Source: Streptomyces sp. SirexAA-E (GTDB lineage: Bacteria; Actinomycetota; Actinomycetes; Streptomycetales; Streptomycetaceae). From it: a DNA stretch of 64,000 nucleotides. The stretch is from positions 4,402,001 to 4,466,000 of the forward strand of contig NC_015953.1 in the NCBI RefSeq assembly GCF_000177195.2. The letters are read 5' to 3'. How positions within the stretch are numbered: position 1 is the stretch's first letter; each line of letters begins with the position of its first letter. Shown here piece by piece: positions 43,192 through 51,409 of this stretch. Under the pieces are notes generated by a model that saw only the letters and a program-made list of their open reading frames with translations, searched no databases and had not been told where the DNA came from. The position numbers and the translations under genes were made by a program.

Positions 43192-43383
43192 ATGCCGACA
43201 CCCGAGCGTGAAGTGGAGCCGCAGGTGCCGCGGACGGATCCGCCGGCACCGGCCGCCGTGTCGATGAAGGACCTGCTGGCCTCCTGTGCCGCCGCGACGG
43301 CGGTCTCGACACCGCCCCGCGAGGAACCGGCGGCCGACGCCGACGAGGAGACCCCGCTGAGCGCCCGACGCGACGCGGCCTAG
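43192..43383 (+). CDS. Small hypothetical protein with a strong ribosome binding site
   Basis: A 63-residue, Pro/Glu/Ala-rich ORF begins at ATG with AGGAGG five bases upstream. It has a short hydrophobic centre (VSMKDLLASCAAATAV) and otherwise looks disordered. An iron-box-like palindrome lies just upstream. The stop codon TAG is the first part of the terminal repeat of the neighbouring MITE-like element, so the original C-terminus may have been altered by insertion. Unknown function. Confidence 0.55.
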   Translation: MPTPEREVEPQVPRTDPPAPAAVSMKDLLASCAAATAVSTPPREEPAADADEETPLSARRDAA

Positions 43384-43560
43384 GGCTTGTTTCGAAAGTC
43401 CCGCCTGTCCGGCGACGCCTGGCACGCACGCTCGCTGCGTTGTCGGTATCGCCCCGATACATCCAGTATCGGGGCGACCCTCCGCCTTGCGATCGCACGC
43501 ACCAGACGCCGTCGGACCCGCCCTCCGGGCGGACGGCGCTACTTTCGAAACAAGCCCTAG
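43380..43560. mobile_element. MITE-like element with 20-bp terminal inverted repeats
   Basis: The first 20 bases (CTAGGGCTTGTTTCGAAAGT, 43380-43399) are the exact inverse of the last 20 (43541-43560). The interior of ~140 bp is also largely self-complementary, with a perfect 12-bp stem in the middle (TCGCCCCGATAC with GTATCGGGGCGA). There is no ORF. The ends sit in CTAG, as expected for a TA-duplicating IS630/Tc1-type insertion. It lies between tsaE and tsaB, and the small ORF runs into it. Confidence 0.75.
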
Positions 43561-43570
43561 CCGGCCCGTC

Positions 43571-44131
43571 CTACGGAACGACGACCACCGTCGCGCCGAT
43601 CGTCGCGAAGGTCCACAGCGCGTTGCCGTCGGTGCGCTCCATCCGGACCCCGCCCGTCTTCATCGAGGGGTCCGGGGCCTTCATCGAGCCGTCCTGCGCC
43701 GCGCTGAACCCCACCGACACGTCACCGACGTCCGCGAACCGCACCACGTGTTCGATCGGTACCCCGTCCGAGCCCTTGATGCTGCCGGAGCGGGAGGACA
43801 CCCGGTACTCGCCGGGCAGCGGGCTGACCGAACTCGGCATGACCGGGAACGTCCGCAGGGACTTCTCCCGGGCGTCCACGAGCCACACCCGCCGCTCCGC
43901 CAGCGCGTAGACGACGCGCGCTCCCGTACCGGAGTCGGCGGGGACGGCCGTCGGGCTCCTGGGCGGTCCGGGCTTCGGGGACGCCCCGGGGCTCACGCCG
44001 GCAGAGGCCCCGGCCGAGGGCGCGCCGACCGAGTCGGGCGCGTTCGCCGACGCCTGACAGGCGAGGAAACCCACCGCGGCCACCGCCGCGGCAGTGAGAC
44101 CGGCCACGATCGCGGAGCTGCCCTTGGCCAC
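43571..44131 (-). CDS. L,D-transpeptidase-like secreted protein lacking catalytic residues
   Basis: This 186-residue protein has a signal sequence (about 1-30), a Pro/Ser/Ala linker to ~70 and a YkuD-like domain. The domain start RVVYALAERRVWLVDAREKSLRTFPV and the end GGVRMERTDGNALWTFATIGATVVVV match L,D-transpeptidases. The active-site motif SHGC[VI]R is replaced by K158-T-G-G-V-R163, so both the catalytic Cys and its His are gone. The upstream HG motif is also missing. It is probably a non-catalytic wall or envelope protein. GTG start with GGAAGGGAG upstream. Confidence 0.7.
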   Translation of the reverse strand: MAKGSSAIVAGLTAAAVAAVGFLACQASANAPDSVGAPSAGASAGVSPGASPKPGPPRSPTAVPADSGTGARVVYALAERRVWLVDAREKSLRTFPVMPSSVSPLPGEYRVSSRSGSIKGSDGVPIEHVVRFADVGDVSVGFSAAQDGSMKAPDPSMKTGGVRMERTDGNALWTFATIGATVVVVP

Positions 44132-44286
44132 CGTGAGCTCCCTTCCACAGGCCGTCCGTCGTATGTCCTACAAGCATGTACGTCGTACATCCCGGCTACC
44201 CGCGCGACGCTACCAGCAGCGCGGGCGCCCGCCGGGAAGCCGTACGGGCTGCGATCGGCCGGTCGGCGGAGCCGTAGGCTGTTCGT

Positions 44287-44940
44287 GTGCTCCTGCTCGC
44301 CATGGATACCGCCACCCCCGCCGTCACCGTCGCCCTGCACGACGGCGACCGCGTCGTCGCCGAGACGGGTCAGGTCGACGCCCGCCGGCACGGGGAACTG
44401 CTGCTGCCCGCCGTCGACCGGGTCCTCGCCGAGGCGGGGGTGAAGCTCGACGCCGTCACGGACGTGGTCGTCGGGGTCGGCCCCGGCCCGTACACCGGGC
44501 TGCGCGTCGGCCTGGTCACCGCGGCGACGTTCGGCTCCGTCCTGGCCGTACCCGTGCACGGTGTGTGCACCCTCGACGGCCTCGCCCACGCGGCCGGCGT
44601 CGAGGGCCCCTTCGCGGTGGCCACGGACGCGCGCCGCAAGGAGGTCTACTGGGCGCGCTACGAGGACGGCCGCACCCGGACCGGCGAGCCGGCCGTCGAC
44701 CGGCCCGCCGACATCGCCGAGCGGCTCGCCGGACTGCCCGTCGTCGGGGCCGGCGCCCTGCTCTACCGGGAGGCGTTCCCCGACGCCCGGGGGCCCGAGC
44801 ACGTGAGCGCCGGAGCCCTCGCCTCCGTCGCCGCCGAGCGGCTGGCGGCCGGCCGGGAACTGCTGCCCCCGCAGCCGCTCTACCTGCGCAGGCCCGACGC
44901 CCAGGTCCCGAAGAACTACAAGGTGGTCACTCCGCAGTGA
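44287..44940 (+). CDS. tsaB: tRNA t6A biosynthesis protein TsaB
   Basis: TsaB (217 residues) is the non-catalytic partner of TsaD in t6A synthesis. The ASKHA-type start LLLAMDTATPAVTVAL and the block GVGPGPYTGLRVGL are diagnostic. GTG start at 44287. The stop overlaps the rimI start (GTGA). Forms the tsaB-rimI-tsaD operon. Confidence 0.95.
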   Translation: MLLLAMDTATPAVTVALHDGDRVVAETGQVDARRHGELLLPAVDRVLAEAGVKLDAVTDVVVGVGPGPYTGLRVGLVTAATFGSVLAVPVHGVCTLDGLAHAAGVEGPFAVATDARRKEVYWARYEDGRTRTGEPAVDRPADIAERLAGLPVVGAGALLYREAFPDARGPEHVSAGALASVAAERLAAGRELLPPQPLYLRRPDAQVPKNYKVVTPQ

Positions 44941-45428
44941 CCACCGCGACCGCTGTGCTCCGCGAGATGCGCTGGTGGGACATCGACCCGGTGCTGGAGC
45001 TCGAACACGAGCTGTTCCCCGACGACGCCTGGTCGGCCGGCATGTTCTGGTCCGAGCTGGCGCGCGCCCGCGGCCCCCGGGCCACCCACCGCTACGTCGT
45101 CGCCGAGAACCCCGCCGACGGCCGCGTCGTCGGCTACGCGGGCCTCGCCTCGGCCGGCGACCTCGCCGACGTCCAGACGATCGGCGTGAGCCGGAGCCAC
45201 TGGGGCGGCGGACTCGGCTCGGAACTCCTGACCGACCTGCTCCGGCACGCCACCGCCTTCGAGTGCGCGGCGGTGCTCCTGGAGGTCCGTGTCGACAACA
45301 CCCGCGCGCAGAAGCTCTACGAACGCTTCGGCTTCGAGCCCATCGGCTTCCGCCGGGGCTACTACCAGCCGGGGAACATCGACGCACTCGTCATGCGCCT
45401 GACCGTACAAGGAACAGAGACAGACTGA
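44937..45428 (+). CDS. rimI: Ribosomal protein S18 alanine N-acetyltransferase RimI
   Basis: RimI (163 residues) is a GNAT enzyme that acetylates the N-terminal Ala of S18, though specificity can be broader. The acetyl-CoA loop is the region SRSHWGGGLGSELL, and the C-terminal part has VRVDNTRAQKLYERFGFEPIGFRRGYY. The gene overlaps tsaB by 4 bases and tsaD by 1. Confidence 0.94.
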   Translation: MTTATAVLREMRWWDIDPVLELEHELFPDDAWSAGMFWSELARARGPRATHRYVVAENPADGRVVGYAGLASAGDLADVQTIGVSRSHWGGGLGSELLTDLLRHATAFECAAVLLEVRVDNTRAQKLYERFGFEPIGFRRGYYQPGNIDALVMRLTVQGTETD

Positions 45429-46522
45429 TGGCTGACGAACCGCTCGTACTCGGTATCGAGACCTCCTGCGACGAGACCGGCGTCGGCATCGTGCGCGGTA
45501 CGACGCTGCTCGCCGACGCCGTCGCGTCCAGCGTCGACACCCACGCACGATTCGGCGGGGTCGTCCCGGAGATCGCCTCCCGCGCCCACCTGGAGGCGAT
45601 GGTCCCCACCATCGAGCGCGCCCTGAAGGAGGCCGGGATCAGCGCCCGCGACCTCGACGGCATCGCGGTCACGGCGGGACCCGGACTGGCCGGCGCGCTG
45701 CTCGTCGGGGTATCGGCGGCCAAGGCGTACGCGTACGCGCTGGACAAGCCGCTGTACGGCGTCAACCACCTCGCCTCGCACATCTGCGTGGACCAGCTGG
45801 AGCACGGCCCGCTGCCCGAGCCGACCATGGCGCTGCTGGTCAGCGGCGGGCACTCCTCGCTGCTGCTGGCCCCCGACATCACCGCCGACGTACGGCCGCT
45901 GGGCGCCACCATCGACGACGCGGCGGGCGAGGCCTTCGACAAGATCGCCCGGGTGCTGGACCTCGGCTTCCCCGGTGGCCCGGTCATCGACCGGCTGGCG
46001 CGCGAGGGGGACCCGGCGGCGATCGCGTTCCCGCGCGGGCTGACCGGCCCGCGCGACGCCCCGTACGACTTCTCCTTCTCCGGCCTCAAGACGTCCGTGG
46101 CCCGCTGGATCGAGGCCAAGCGGGCGGCCGGCGAGGACGTGCCCGTGCGCGACGTGGCGGCGTCCTTCCAGGAGGCCGTCGTGGACGTGCTCACCCGCAA
46201 GGCCGTGCGGGCCTGCAAGGACGAGGGCGTCGACCACCTGATGATCGGCGGCGGGGTCGCGGCCAACTCACGGCTGCGCGCGCTGGCCGAGGAGCGGTGC
46301 GAGCGGGCCGGGATCCGGCTGCGGGTGCCCCGCCCCGGACTGTGCACGGACAACGGCGCGATGGTCGCCGCCCTGGGCGCCGAGATGGTCGCCCGCAACC
46401 GCCCCGCCTCCGACCTGGAGCTCTCCGCGGACTCCTCGCTGCCGGTGACGGAGACACACGTGCCGGGGGCGCACAGCCACGACCACGTGCACGAGGTCAG
46501 CAAGGAAAACCTGTACTCATGA
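45428..46522 (+). CDS. tsaD: tRNA N6-adenosine threonylcarbamoyltransferase TsaD
   Basis: TsaD (364 residues) transfers the threonylcarbamoyl group to A37 of ANN-decoding tRNAs. The metal-binding HxxxH motif is in NHLASHI. The nucleotide-binding blocks ETSCDETG, LLVSGGHSSLLL and GGGVAANSRLR are conserved. The C-terminus has a His-rich bit (HSHDHVHEV). The stop overlaps the start of the following small gene (ATGA). Confidence 0.96.
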   Translation: MADEPLVLGIETSCDETGVGIVRGTTLLADAVASSVDTHARFGGVVPEIASRAHLEAMVPTIERALKEAGISARDLDGIAVTAGPGLAGALLVGVSAAKAYAYALDKPLYGVNHLASHICVDQLEHGPLPEPTMALLVSGGHSSLLLAPDITADVRPLGATIDDAAGEAFDKIARVLDLGFPGGPVIDRLAREGDPAAIAFPRGLTGPRDAPYDFSFSGLKTSVARWIEAKRAAGEDVPVRDVAASFQEAVVDVLTRKAVRACKDEGVDHLMIGGGVAANSRLRALAEERCERAGIRLRVPRPGLCTDNGAMVAALGAEMVARNRPASDLELSADSSLPVTETHVPGAHSHDHVHEVSKENLYS

Positions 46523-46788
46523 CCGTCGCCCTGATGTGGGAGGCCCGGGCCACCGCGGGCCGGGGCTCCGAGCTGCTGGAGTGGGCCCGGGCCCGCACGG
46601 CCGAGCTGGCCCGGCGGCCGCTGGGCAGCGAACTGCTGCGCGCCCCGCAGGACCGGGTGCTGGTCCTGACCTGGTGGGACGCCGCGTACGACGCCGAGTT
46701 GCCGGAGCTGCCGGAGCCGGACGCGGAGCTGGTGACCCGCGCGGTGCACCGCTGGCGTTTCGAGTCGCTCGGTCCCGCGGACGGCTGA
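46519..46788 (+). CDS. Small hypothetical protein coupled to tsaD
   Basis: An 89-residue protein starts MTVALMWEARATAGRGSELLEWA; its overall pattern suggests a small ferredoxin-like (antibiotic-biosynthesis-monooxygenase-like) fold, but this is a guess. It overlaps the tsaD stop by four bases, so it is co-translated. The product has many Trp and Arg. No named family recognised. Confidence 0.7.
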   Translation: MTVALMWEARATAGRGSELLEWARARTAELARRPLGSELLRAPQDRVLVLTWWDAAYDAELPELPEPDAELVTRAVHRWRFESLGPADG

Positions 46789-46892
46789 GCGGCACACGCC
46801 GCAGGGCGTGTCCCGATGAGTTCCCGGGCCCGGACCGGTCTACCTTGCACAGCGTCCTCGGGACGCACCCGCACCGCGCGAGGGAGAAGACC

Positions 46893-47357
46893 ATGCAGAA
46901 GATCAGGCCCTGTCTGTGGTTCGACGACCAGGCCCGGCAGGCCGCGGAGTTCTACGTCTCCGTCTTCGGCGGGGACTCGGCGGTCCTGGACATCACCTAC
47001 AACGGCGAGGCTGCCCCCGGCGAGACCGGCACCGTGCTCACCGTGGACTTCCGGCTGGCCGGCCAGGAGTACACGGCGCTCAACGGCGGCCCCGCGTTCA
47101 CCTTCTCCGAGGCGGTCTCCCTCTCCGTCGACTGTGAGTCCCAGGAAGAGGTGGACCGGCTCTGGGCCGCCCTCACCGAGGGCGGCGCGGAGAGCGACTG
47201 CGGCTGGCTCAAGGACAAGTACGGCTTCTCCTGGCAGATCGTCCCGCGCGTCCTGCCCGAGCTGCTCGGCGGCCCCGACAAGGCCAGGGCGGAGCGGGTC
47301 ATGAAGGCGATGCTCGGGATGCGGAAGCTGGACGTCGAGACGCTCCGCAACGCCTGA
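46893..47357 (+). CDS. VOC/PhnB-type glyoxalase-fold protein
   Basis: A 154-residue protein of the PhnB/3-demethylubiquinone methyltransferase-like VOC group. Signs are KIRPCLWFDDQARQAAEFYVSVF, FRLAGQEYTALNGGPAF, the SVDCESQEEVDRLW block and the KDKYGFSWQIVP segment. These proteins have a paired beta-alpha-beta fold, and the enzymatic role here is unknown. GAGGGAGAAG precedes the ATG. Confidence 0.88.
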   Translation: MQKIRPCLWFDDQARQAAEFYVSVFGGDSAVLDITYNGEAAPGETGTVLTVDFRLAGQEYTALNGGPAFTFSEAVSLSVDCESQEEVDRLWAALTEGGAESDCGWLKDKYGFSWQIVPRVLPELLGGPDKARAERVMKAMLGMRKLDVETLRNA

Positions 47358-47473
47358 GAGCCTGCCGGGTCCTGCGACGGAGCGGTCACCGGGACAGGCT
47401 CCGAACCGGCGGCGCGTGCGCCCTCCGGCCGACGGGCGCACCCTTGAAGCAGGACTCCCGGGAGGTGACCGAC

Positions 47474-47749
47474 ATGACGCAGGCCACGGTCGGATGGCAC
47501 ATCGAGCTGGAATTCGAGGAGGACACCCAGCGGACCCGCGCCGCCGCCCTGGTACGGCTCGGCGACGGGACCGAGGTGCGCGCCCACGGATACGCCAGCC
47601 GCCACCCATCCGACACCGAACAGCCCAGGGTGGGCGAGGAGATCGCCGGCGCCCGGGCACTGAACGAGCTGGCGATGAAGCTGCTCACCAAGGCCCACGA
47701 CGAGATCGACGAGGCGTCCGGCCGGGCCTCCTACCCGCTGACCCCCTGA
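47474..47749 (+). CDS. DUF1876 family protein
   Basis: A 91-residue actinobacterial protein of the DUF1876 type, recognised by WHIELEFEEDTQRTRAAALVRLGDG, HGYASRHPSD and a helical C-terminal half ending ALNELAMKLLTKAHDEI. Structures of the family resemble double-stranded RNA-binding folds, but the role is not known. GGGAGGTGACC precedes the ATG at 47474. Confidence 0.85.
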   Translation: MTQATVGWHIELEFEEDTQRTRAAALVRLGDGTEVRAHGYASRHPSDTEQPRVGEEIAGARALNELAMKLLTKAHDEIDEASGRASYPLTP

Positions 47750-47804
47750 CCGTCCCACCGGTCGTGACCCGGCCCGAGGCCCCGGGATCGGTAACCTCCC
47801 GTGC

Positions 47805-48422
47805 ATGGCACGCCGTTCACCGCTCCCGCCGCCTCCGCCGCCCGTCGGGATCCGCACCTGGCCCGACCGTGACGCCCTGCTCCGGGACCGGGCGGTGGTC
47901 CTGGGCGAACTCGTCAGGACGCACATCGGCCCGGGGTCCCTGGGGGTGCTGCTGGTGTGGGCGGGTCTCGGCGCGGTGGGCTGGGGACTCGTCGGCTCCG
48001 GCCTCCTCGCCTTCGAGGAGGGCTCCGACCCCTTCGGTGTGATGCTGGGCGTCGCCCTCGCCGTCGTCGGTATCTGCTGCCTCGTCCCCTCCGCCGTGTT
48101 CGTCGCCCTGGGCGTGGCGCGTGACCGGCGGGTACGCCGCCTCATGGACGCGTGGGGCGGGCTGGAGCCCGATCCGGAGGGCGACCTGCGGCTGCGGGCA
48201 CCCCGGGCGAGCACCGTCTGGCTGGTGCTGTCGTTCCTGCTGTGCGCGGTGGGCCTGTTCGTGTGCGTGTCCGTCCCGGCGACGGCCCGGCCGGGGGAGG
48301 ACACCTACGGGATGGTGGCCCTGTGGATGGGGCTCGGCCTCATCGCCTGGCTGACCGGGCTGATCGGCCTGGTCAAGGCGTTCACCCACCGCCGCTGGGT
48401 GCTGCGGACGGCCCGCCGCTGA
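47805..48422 (+). CDS. Four-TM hypothetical membrane protein
   Basis: A 205-residue protein has a Pro-rich cytoplasmic start (PLPPPPPPVG) and four hydrophobic segments at about 45-63, 77-100, 138-158 and 170-190. No motif I recognise. It is directly adjacent to the convergent methyltransferase gene, with no bases between the stops. Confidence 0.75.
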   Translation: MARRSPLPPPPPPVGIRTWPDRDALLRDRAVVLGELVRTHIGPGSLGVLLVWAGLGAVGWGLVGSGLLAFEEGSDPFGVMLGVALAVVGICCLVPSAVFVALGVARDRRVRRLMDAWGGLEPDPEGDLRLRAPRASTVWLVLSFLLCAVGLFVCVSVPATARPGEDTYGMVALWMGLGLIAWLTGLIGLVKAFTHRRWVLRTARR

Positions 48423-49667
48423 TCAGGGCCGCTTCATCGGCTGCCCGACCAGCATGGTCGGGGCCCCGGCCACCCGTGTCAGGAAGACGGTCGCCGCGTT
48501 CGGTCCCTGGAGCTTCATCTTCCGGCGCAGCTCCTCCGGCTCGACCGCGGAGCCGCGCTTCTTGACGGTCAGGACCCCGACGCGCCGCTCCCGCAGGAGG
48601 GCCTTCAGCTTCTTCATGTTGAAGGGCAGCTGATCGGTGATCTCGTACCCGGTCGCGTACGGCGACACGTACGGCTCGTCCGCGGTGACGTACGCGATCG
48701 TCTCGTCGACCAGCCGGCCGCCGCACTCCTCCACCACGGCGGCGACCAGATGTGCCCGGATGACGGCGCCGTCCGGTTCGTACAGATAGCGGCCGACCGG
48801 GCCCACGGGCGGGGCGGGGAGCGGGCCGGCGGCGCTGAGGGTCGCGCCGGACGGGAGCAGGGTGGCCCGGAAGGTGCCCGGCTCGACGTCTTCGCCGAAC
48901 CAGAGCACGGCCTCCTTGACGTCACCGCCGTCCGAGATCCACTCGGCCTCGGCCTGCGGTCCGACGGCCTCGTGCGGGACGCCCGGAGCGATCTTCAGGG
49001 CGGCGCGCGGAGCCTTCAGCGCGGCCTCGGTCGCCCAGGACAGCGGTGGCGAGTACGCCTCCGGGTCGAAGATCCGGCCCCGCCCGCCGCGTCGGGCCGG
49101 GTCGACGAAGACCGCGTCGTACGGGGTGGTGTCGATCTCCGTGACGTCGGCGCACCGGACCTCGATGCGGTCCTGGAGGCCCAGGGCCTCCGCGTTGGCG
49201 CGGGCGACCTGGGCGGTGAGCGGATCACGGTCCACGGCCAGCACCGAGATGCCCGCCCGGGCCAGGGCGATCGCGTCGCCGCCGATCCCGCAGCACAGGT
49301 CGGCGACGCTCCGGACGCCGCCGAGCCGGGCGAACCGCTCGGCGCGGTGGGTGGCGACCGGGGTACGCGTCGCCTGTTCCACCCCGTCGGGCGTGAAGAA
49401 CATCCGGTACGCGTCCGCCGCCCCGAACTTCGCCACCGCGCGCTGCCGCAGCCGGGCCTGGCCGAGCGCCGCCGAGACCAGGTGGGCCGGATGGCTGCGG
49501 CGCAGCCGGGTCGCGGTGGCCAGCTCCCGGGCGGGGTCGTGGTCGCGCAGTTCGTCCAGGAGAGCGGTGCCCTGGGGGGTGCGCAGGGCGGCGAGGGCGG
49601 CGAGCGGGTCGGCCGGGCCGGCCTCTGCGGTCGGGCGGGCGGCGTCGGGCGGGGGGAGGGCGTTCAC
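48423..49667 (-). CDS. Class I SAM-dependent methyltransferase (THUMP-like C-terminal domain)
   Basis: This 414-residue protein has an N-terminal helical part, a Rossmann methyltransferase core and a C-terminal domain. The SAM site is VADLCCGIGGDAIALA, followed by the acidic VLAVDRDP and a FVDPARRG motif. The C-terminal ~90 residues (KLKALLRERRVGVLTVKKRGSAVEPEELRRKMK) resemble a THUMP-like RNA-binding domain, pointing to rRNA or tRNA as substrate. The GTG at 49667 has no binding site upstream, so it may be leaderless. Divergent from the deacetylase gene. Confidence 0.85.
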   Translation of the reverse strand: MNALPPPDAARPTAEAGPADPLAALAALRTPQGTALLDELRDHDPARELATATRLRRSHPAHLVSAALGQARLRQRAVAKFGAADAYRMFFTPDGVEQATRTPVATHRAERFARLGGVRSVADLCCGIGGDAIALARAGISVLAVDRDPLTAQVARANAEALGLQDRIEVRCADVTEIDTTPYDAVFVDPARRGGRGRIFDPEAYSPPLSWATEAALKAPRAALKIAPGVPHEAVGPQAEAEWISDGGDVKEAVLWFGEDVEPGTFRATLLPSGATLSAAGPLPAPPVGPVGRYLYEPDGAVIRAHLVAAVVEECGGRLVDETIAYVTADEPYVSPYATGYEITDQLPFNMKKLKALLRERRVGVLTVKKRGSAVEPEELRRKMKLQGPNAATVFLTRVAGAPTMLVGQPMKRP

Positions 49668-49757
49668 CGGTCCATTGTGAGCCAGTCGGGGAGACCGGGC
49701 GGAGCCGGTGGAGTGTCGGGACGGGGGCCCGGAACACGGCTGGCAGGATGCGGCGCC

Positions 49758-50714
49758 ATGCAGACAGTACGACAAAACGAAAAATTCTCCGTGAAACCCC
49801 ACAGACCGGTCTGCGCGCTCGCGGCCGCCCTGCTGGTCGCCGCCCTCGCCTCCGGGTGCGCCGACGGGGGCGGTGACACACCGGTCCGCGAACAGCCGGC
49901 CTCGCCCGCGGCGGGCCGGCCGGGGGCGGCGGCCGCCCAGGCGGGGCCCGCGCCCGCGGTGGACTCCCGGGCCGAGGAGAGGAAGCAGCAGCAGGCCGCA
50001 CGCGTGGTCGCCGCGAAGAAGTGGGGGCTCGCGCAGGTCCCCCTGGCCGCCCCGGAACCGCCCGCGCGGAAACCCCGCATCGCCACCCGCGAGGGGTTCG
50101 AGATCGACGGCGCCGAGGGCGAGGACCTTCCCCCGGTCTTCACCACCGTGCCGACGAAGGAGCGGATCGTCTTCCTGACGATGGACGACGGCGCGGAGAA
50201 GGACCCCGAACTGCTGCGGATGATGACGGAGCTGAACATCCCGTACAGCGCCTTCCTCAGCGACTACGAGGTGAACGACGACTACGGCTACTTCGCGGAG
50301 ATGCAGAAGCGCGGCGTCACCCTCAACAACCACACGCTCAACCACCCTTACCTGCCCGGTCTCTCGGCGGACGAGCAGCGCGAGGAGATCTGCGGCGAGC
50401 AGGACAAGATCGAGGAGCACTTCGGGAAGCGGCCCGCGCTCTTCCGGCCGCCGTACGGCAACTACAACGGCGACACCCTGCGCATCGCCAAGTCCTGCGG
50501 CGTCAAGGCCGTGCCCCTGTGGGCCGCCGAGGCGTTCCCCGACCACATGGAGTGGCGGGAGTGGGACCAGGACCTGCACCCCGGCGACATCATCCTGACC
50601 CACTTCCGCGGGCGGTCGGACTGGGACGCGTCCATGGCCGACATGGTCCGCCACGTCATGAAGACGGTCACCGACAAGGGATACGCGGTGGCCAGGCTGG
50701 AGGACTACGTCTGA
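49758..50714 (+). CDS. Polysaccharide deacetylase family lipoprotein
   Basis: A 318-residue exported protein has a lipoprotein-type signal with Cys34 (ASGC) and an Ala/Pro-rich linker. A NodB-homology domain occupies about 125-318. Motif 1 is TMDDGAEKD (usual TFDDGP), motif 2 is the NHTLNHP metal-binding pair, and motif 3 is RPPYGNYN. A catalytic Asp and two metal His are present, so it is probably an active carbohydrate deacetylase acting on the cell wall. The TMDDGA variant is common in actinomycete homologues. It lies just upstream of the groES promoter. Confidence 0.88.
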   Translation: MQTVRQNEKFSVKPHRPVCALAAALLVAALASGCADGGGDTPVREQPASPAAGRPGAAAAQAGPAPAVDSRAEERKQQQAARVVAAKKWGLAQVPLAAPEPPARKPRIATREGFEIDGAEGEDLPPVFTTVPTKERIVFLTMDDGAEKDPELLRMMTELNIPYSAFLSDYEVNDDYGYFAEMQKRGVTLNNHTLNHPYLPGLSADEQREEICGEQDKIEEHFGKRPALFRPPYGNYNGDTLRIAKSCGVKAVPLWAAEAFPDHMEWREWDQDLHPGDIILTHFRGRSDWDASMADMVRHVMKTVTDKGYAVARLEDYV

Positions 50715-50818
50715 CGGAACGCTCCCGGACCGGACCCCGCCGTGCGGAACGCCGCGGCGGGGTTCCGCGTTGTGCCGGGCGTGAGGACGGTCCGTCCACG
50801 CCACGCGAGAGTGCCGAA

Positions 50819-50845
50819 TTGGCACTCCGCTTGACCGAGTGCTAA
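50819..50845 (+). promoter_or_regulatory. CIRCE operator 1 (HrcA site)
   Basis: TTGGCACTC, nine bases, GAGTGCTAA: one mismatch to the CIRCE consensus TTAGCACTC-N9-GAGTGCTAA. It overlaps the -35 element of the groES promoter, so HrcA binding would block transcription until heat shock. Confidence 0.92.
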
Positions 50846-50860
50846 CCGCGGCCATAGTCT
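50831..50860 (+). promoter_or_regulatory. groES-groEL promoter
   Basis: TTGACC (50831-50836), 18 bases, TAGTCT (50855-50860). The element lies between and within the two CIRCE operators. The start of transcription would be near 50867. Confidence 0.8.
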
Positions 50861-50865
50861 CAGGT

Positions 50866-50892
50866 CTGGCACTCCCCCCTGGAGAGTGCCAG
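50866..50892 (+). promoter_or_regulatory. CIRCE operator 2 (HrcA site)
   Basis: CTGGCACTC, nine bases, GAGTGCCAG forms a perfect dyad at the predicted transcription start. It differs from the consensus in two positions of each half, symmetrically. The two operators are 47 bases apart centre to centre. Confidence 0.85.
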
Positions 50893-51000
50893 CACCACCG
50901 CGCGACAGGGCAGGTCCGGCACCCGCGACGACGGATCGACCTGGTCGCCACCCCACAGACTGTTAAACCCCGTGAGATCTCCGAAGGGGGAGACCGGATC

Positions 51001-51309
51001 GTGTCGACCACCAGCTCCAAGGTTGCGATCAAGCCGCTCGAGGACCGCATTGTGGTCCAGCCGCTCGACGCCGAGCAGACCACGGCTTCCGGCCTGGTCA
51101 TTCCGGACACCGCCAAGGAGAAGCCCCAGGAGGGCGTCGTCCTGGCCGTGGGCCCGGGCCGCTTCGAGAACGGCGAGCGCCTGCCGCTCGACGTCAAGAC
51201 CGGCGATGTCGTGCTGTACAGCAAGTACGGCGGCACCGAGGTGAAGTACAACGGCGAGGAGTACCTCGTCCTCTCGGCGCGCGACGTTCTCGCGATCGTC
51301 GAGAAGTAA
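51001..51309 (+). CDS. groES: Co-chaperonin GroES
   Basis: GroES (102 residues) caps the GroEL folding chamber. The mobile loop region EQTTASGLVIPDTAKEKPQEG and the roof segment are typical. The start is GTG at 51001, with GAAGGGGGAGA upstream. It is the first gene of the CIRCE-controlled operon with groEL. Confidence 0.97.
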   Translation: MSTTSSKVAIKPLEDRIVVQPLDAEQTTASGLVIPDTAKEKPQEGVVLAVGPGRFENGERLPLDVKTGDVVLYSKYGGTEVKYNGEEYLVLSARDVLAIVEK

Positions 51310-51331
51310 TTCACCCACGTTTGCTTCCGTT

Positions 51332-51382
51332 CTGCGCCCCTGGCCCCCTGCGAGATGACTAGCCGGGCGGCAAGGGGCGCAG
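51332..51382 (+). terminator. Hairpin between groES and groEL
   Basis: CTGCGCCCCT (51332-51341) pairs perfectly with AGGGGCGCAG (51373-51382) over a 31-base loop. Such a structure could act as a partial terminator or processing site that changes the groES to groEL ratio. It lies right before the groEL binding site. Confidence 0.45.
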
Positions 51383-51409
51383 TTCGTTCGAGAGGACACA
51401 TCTCAGCCC

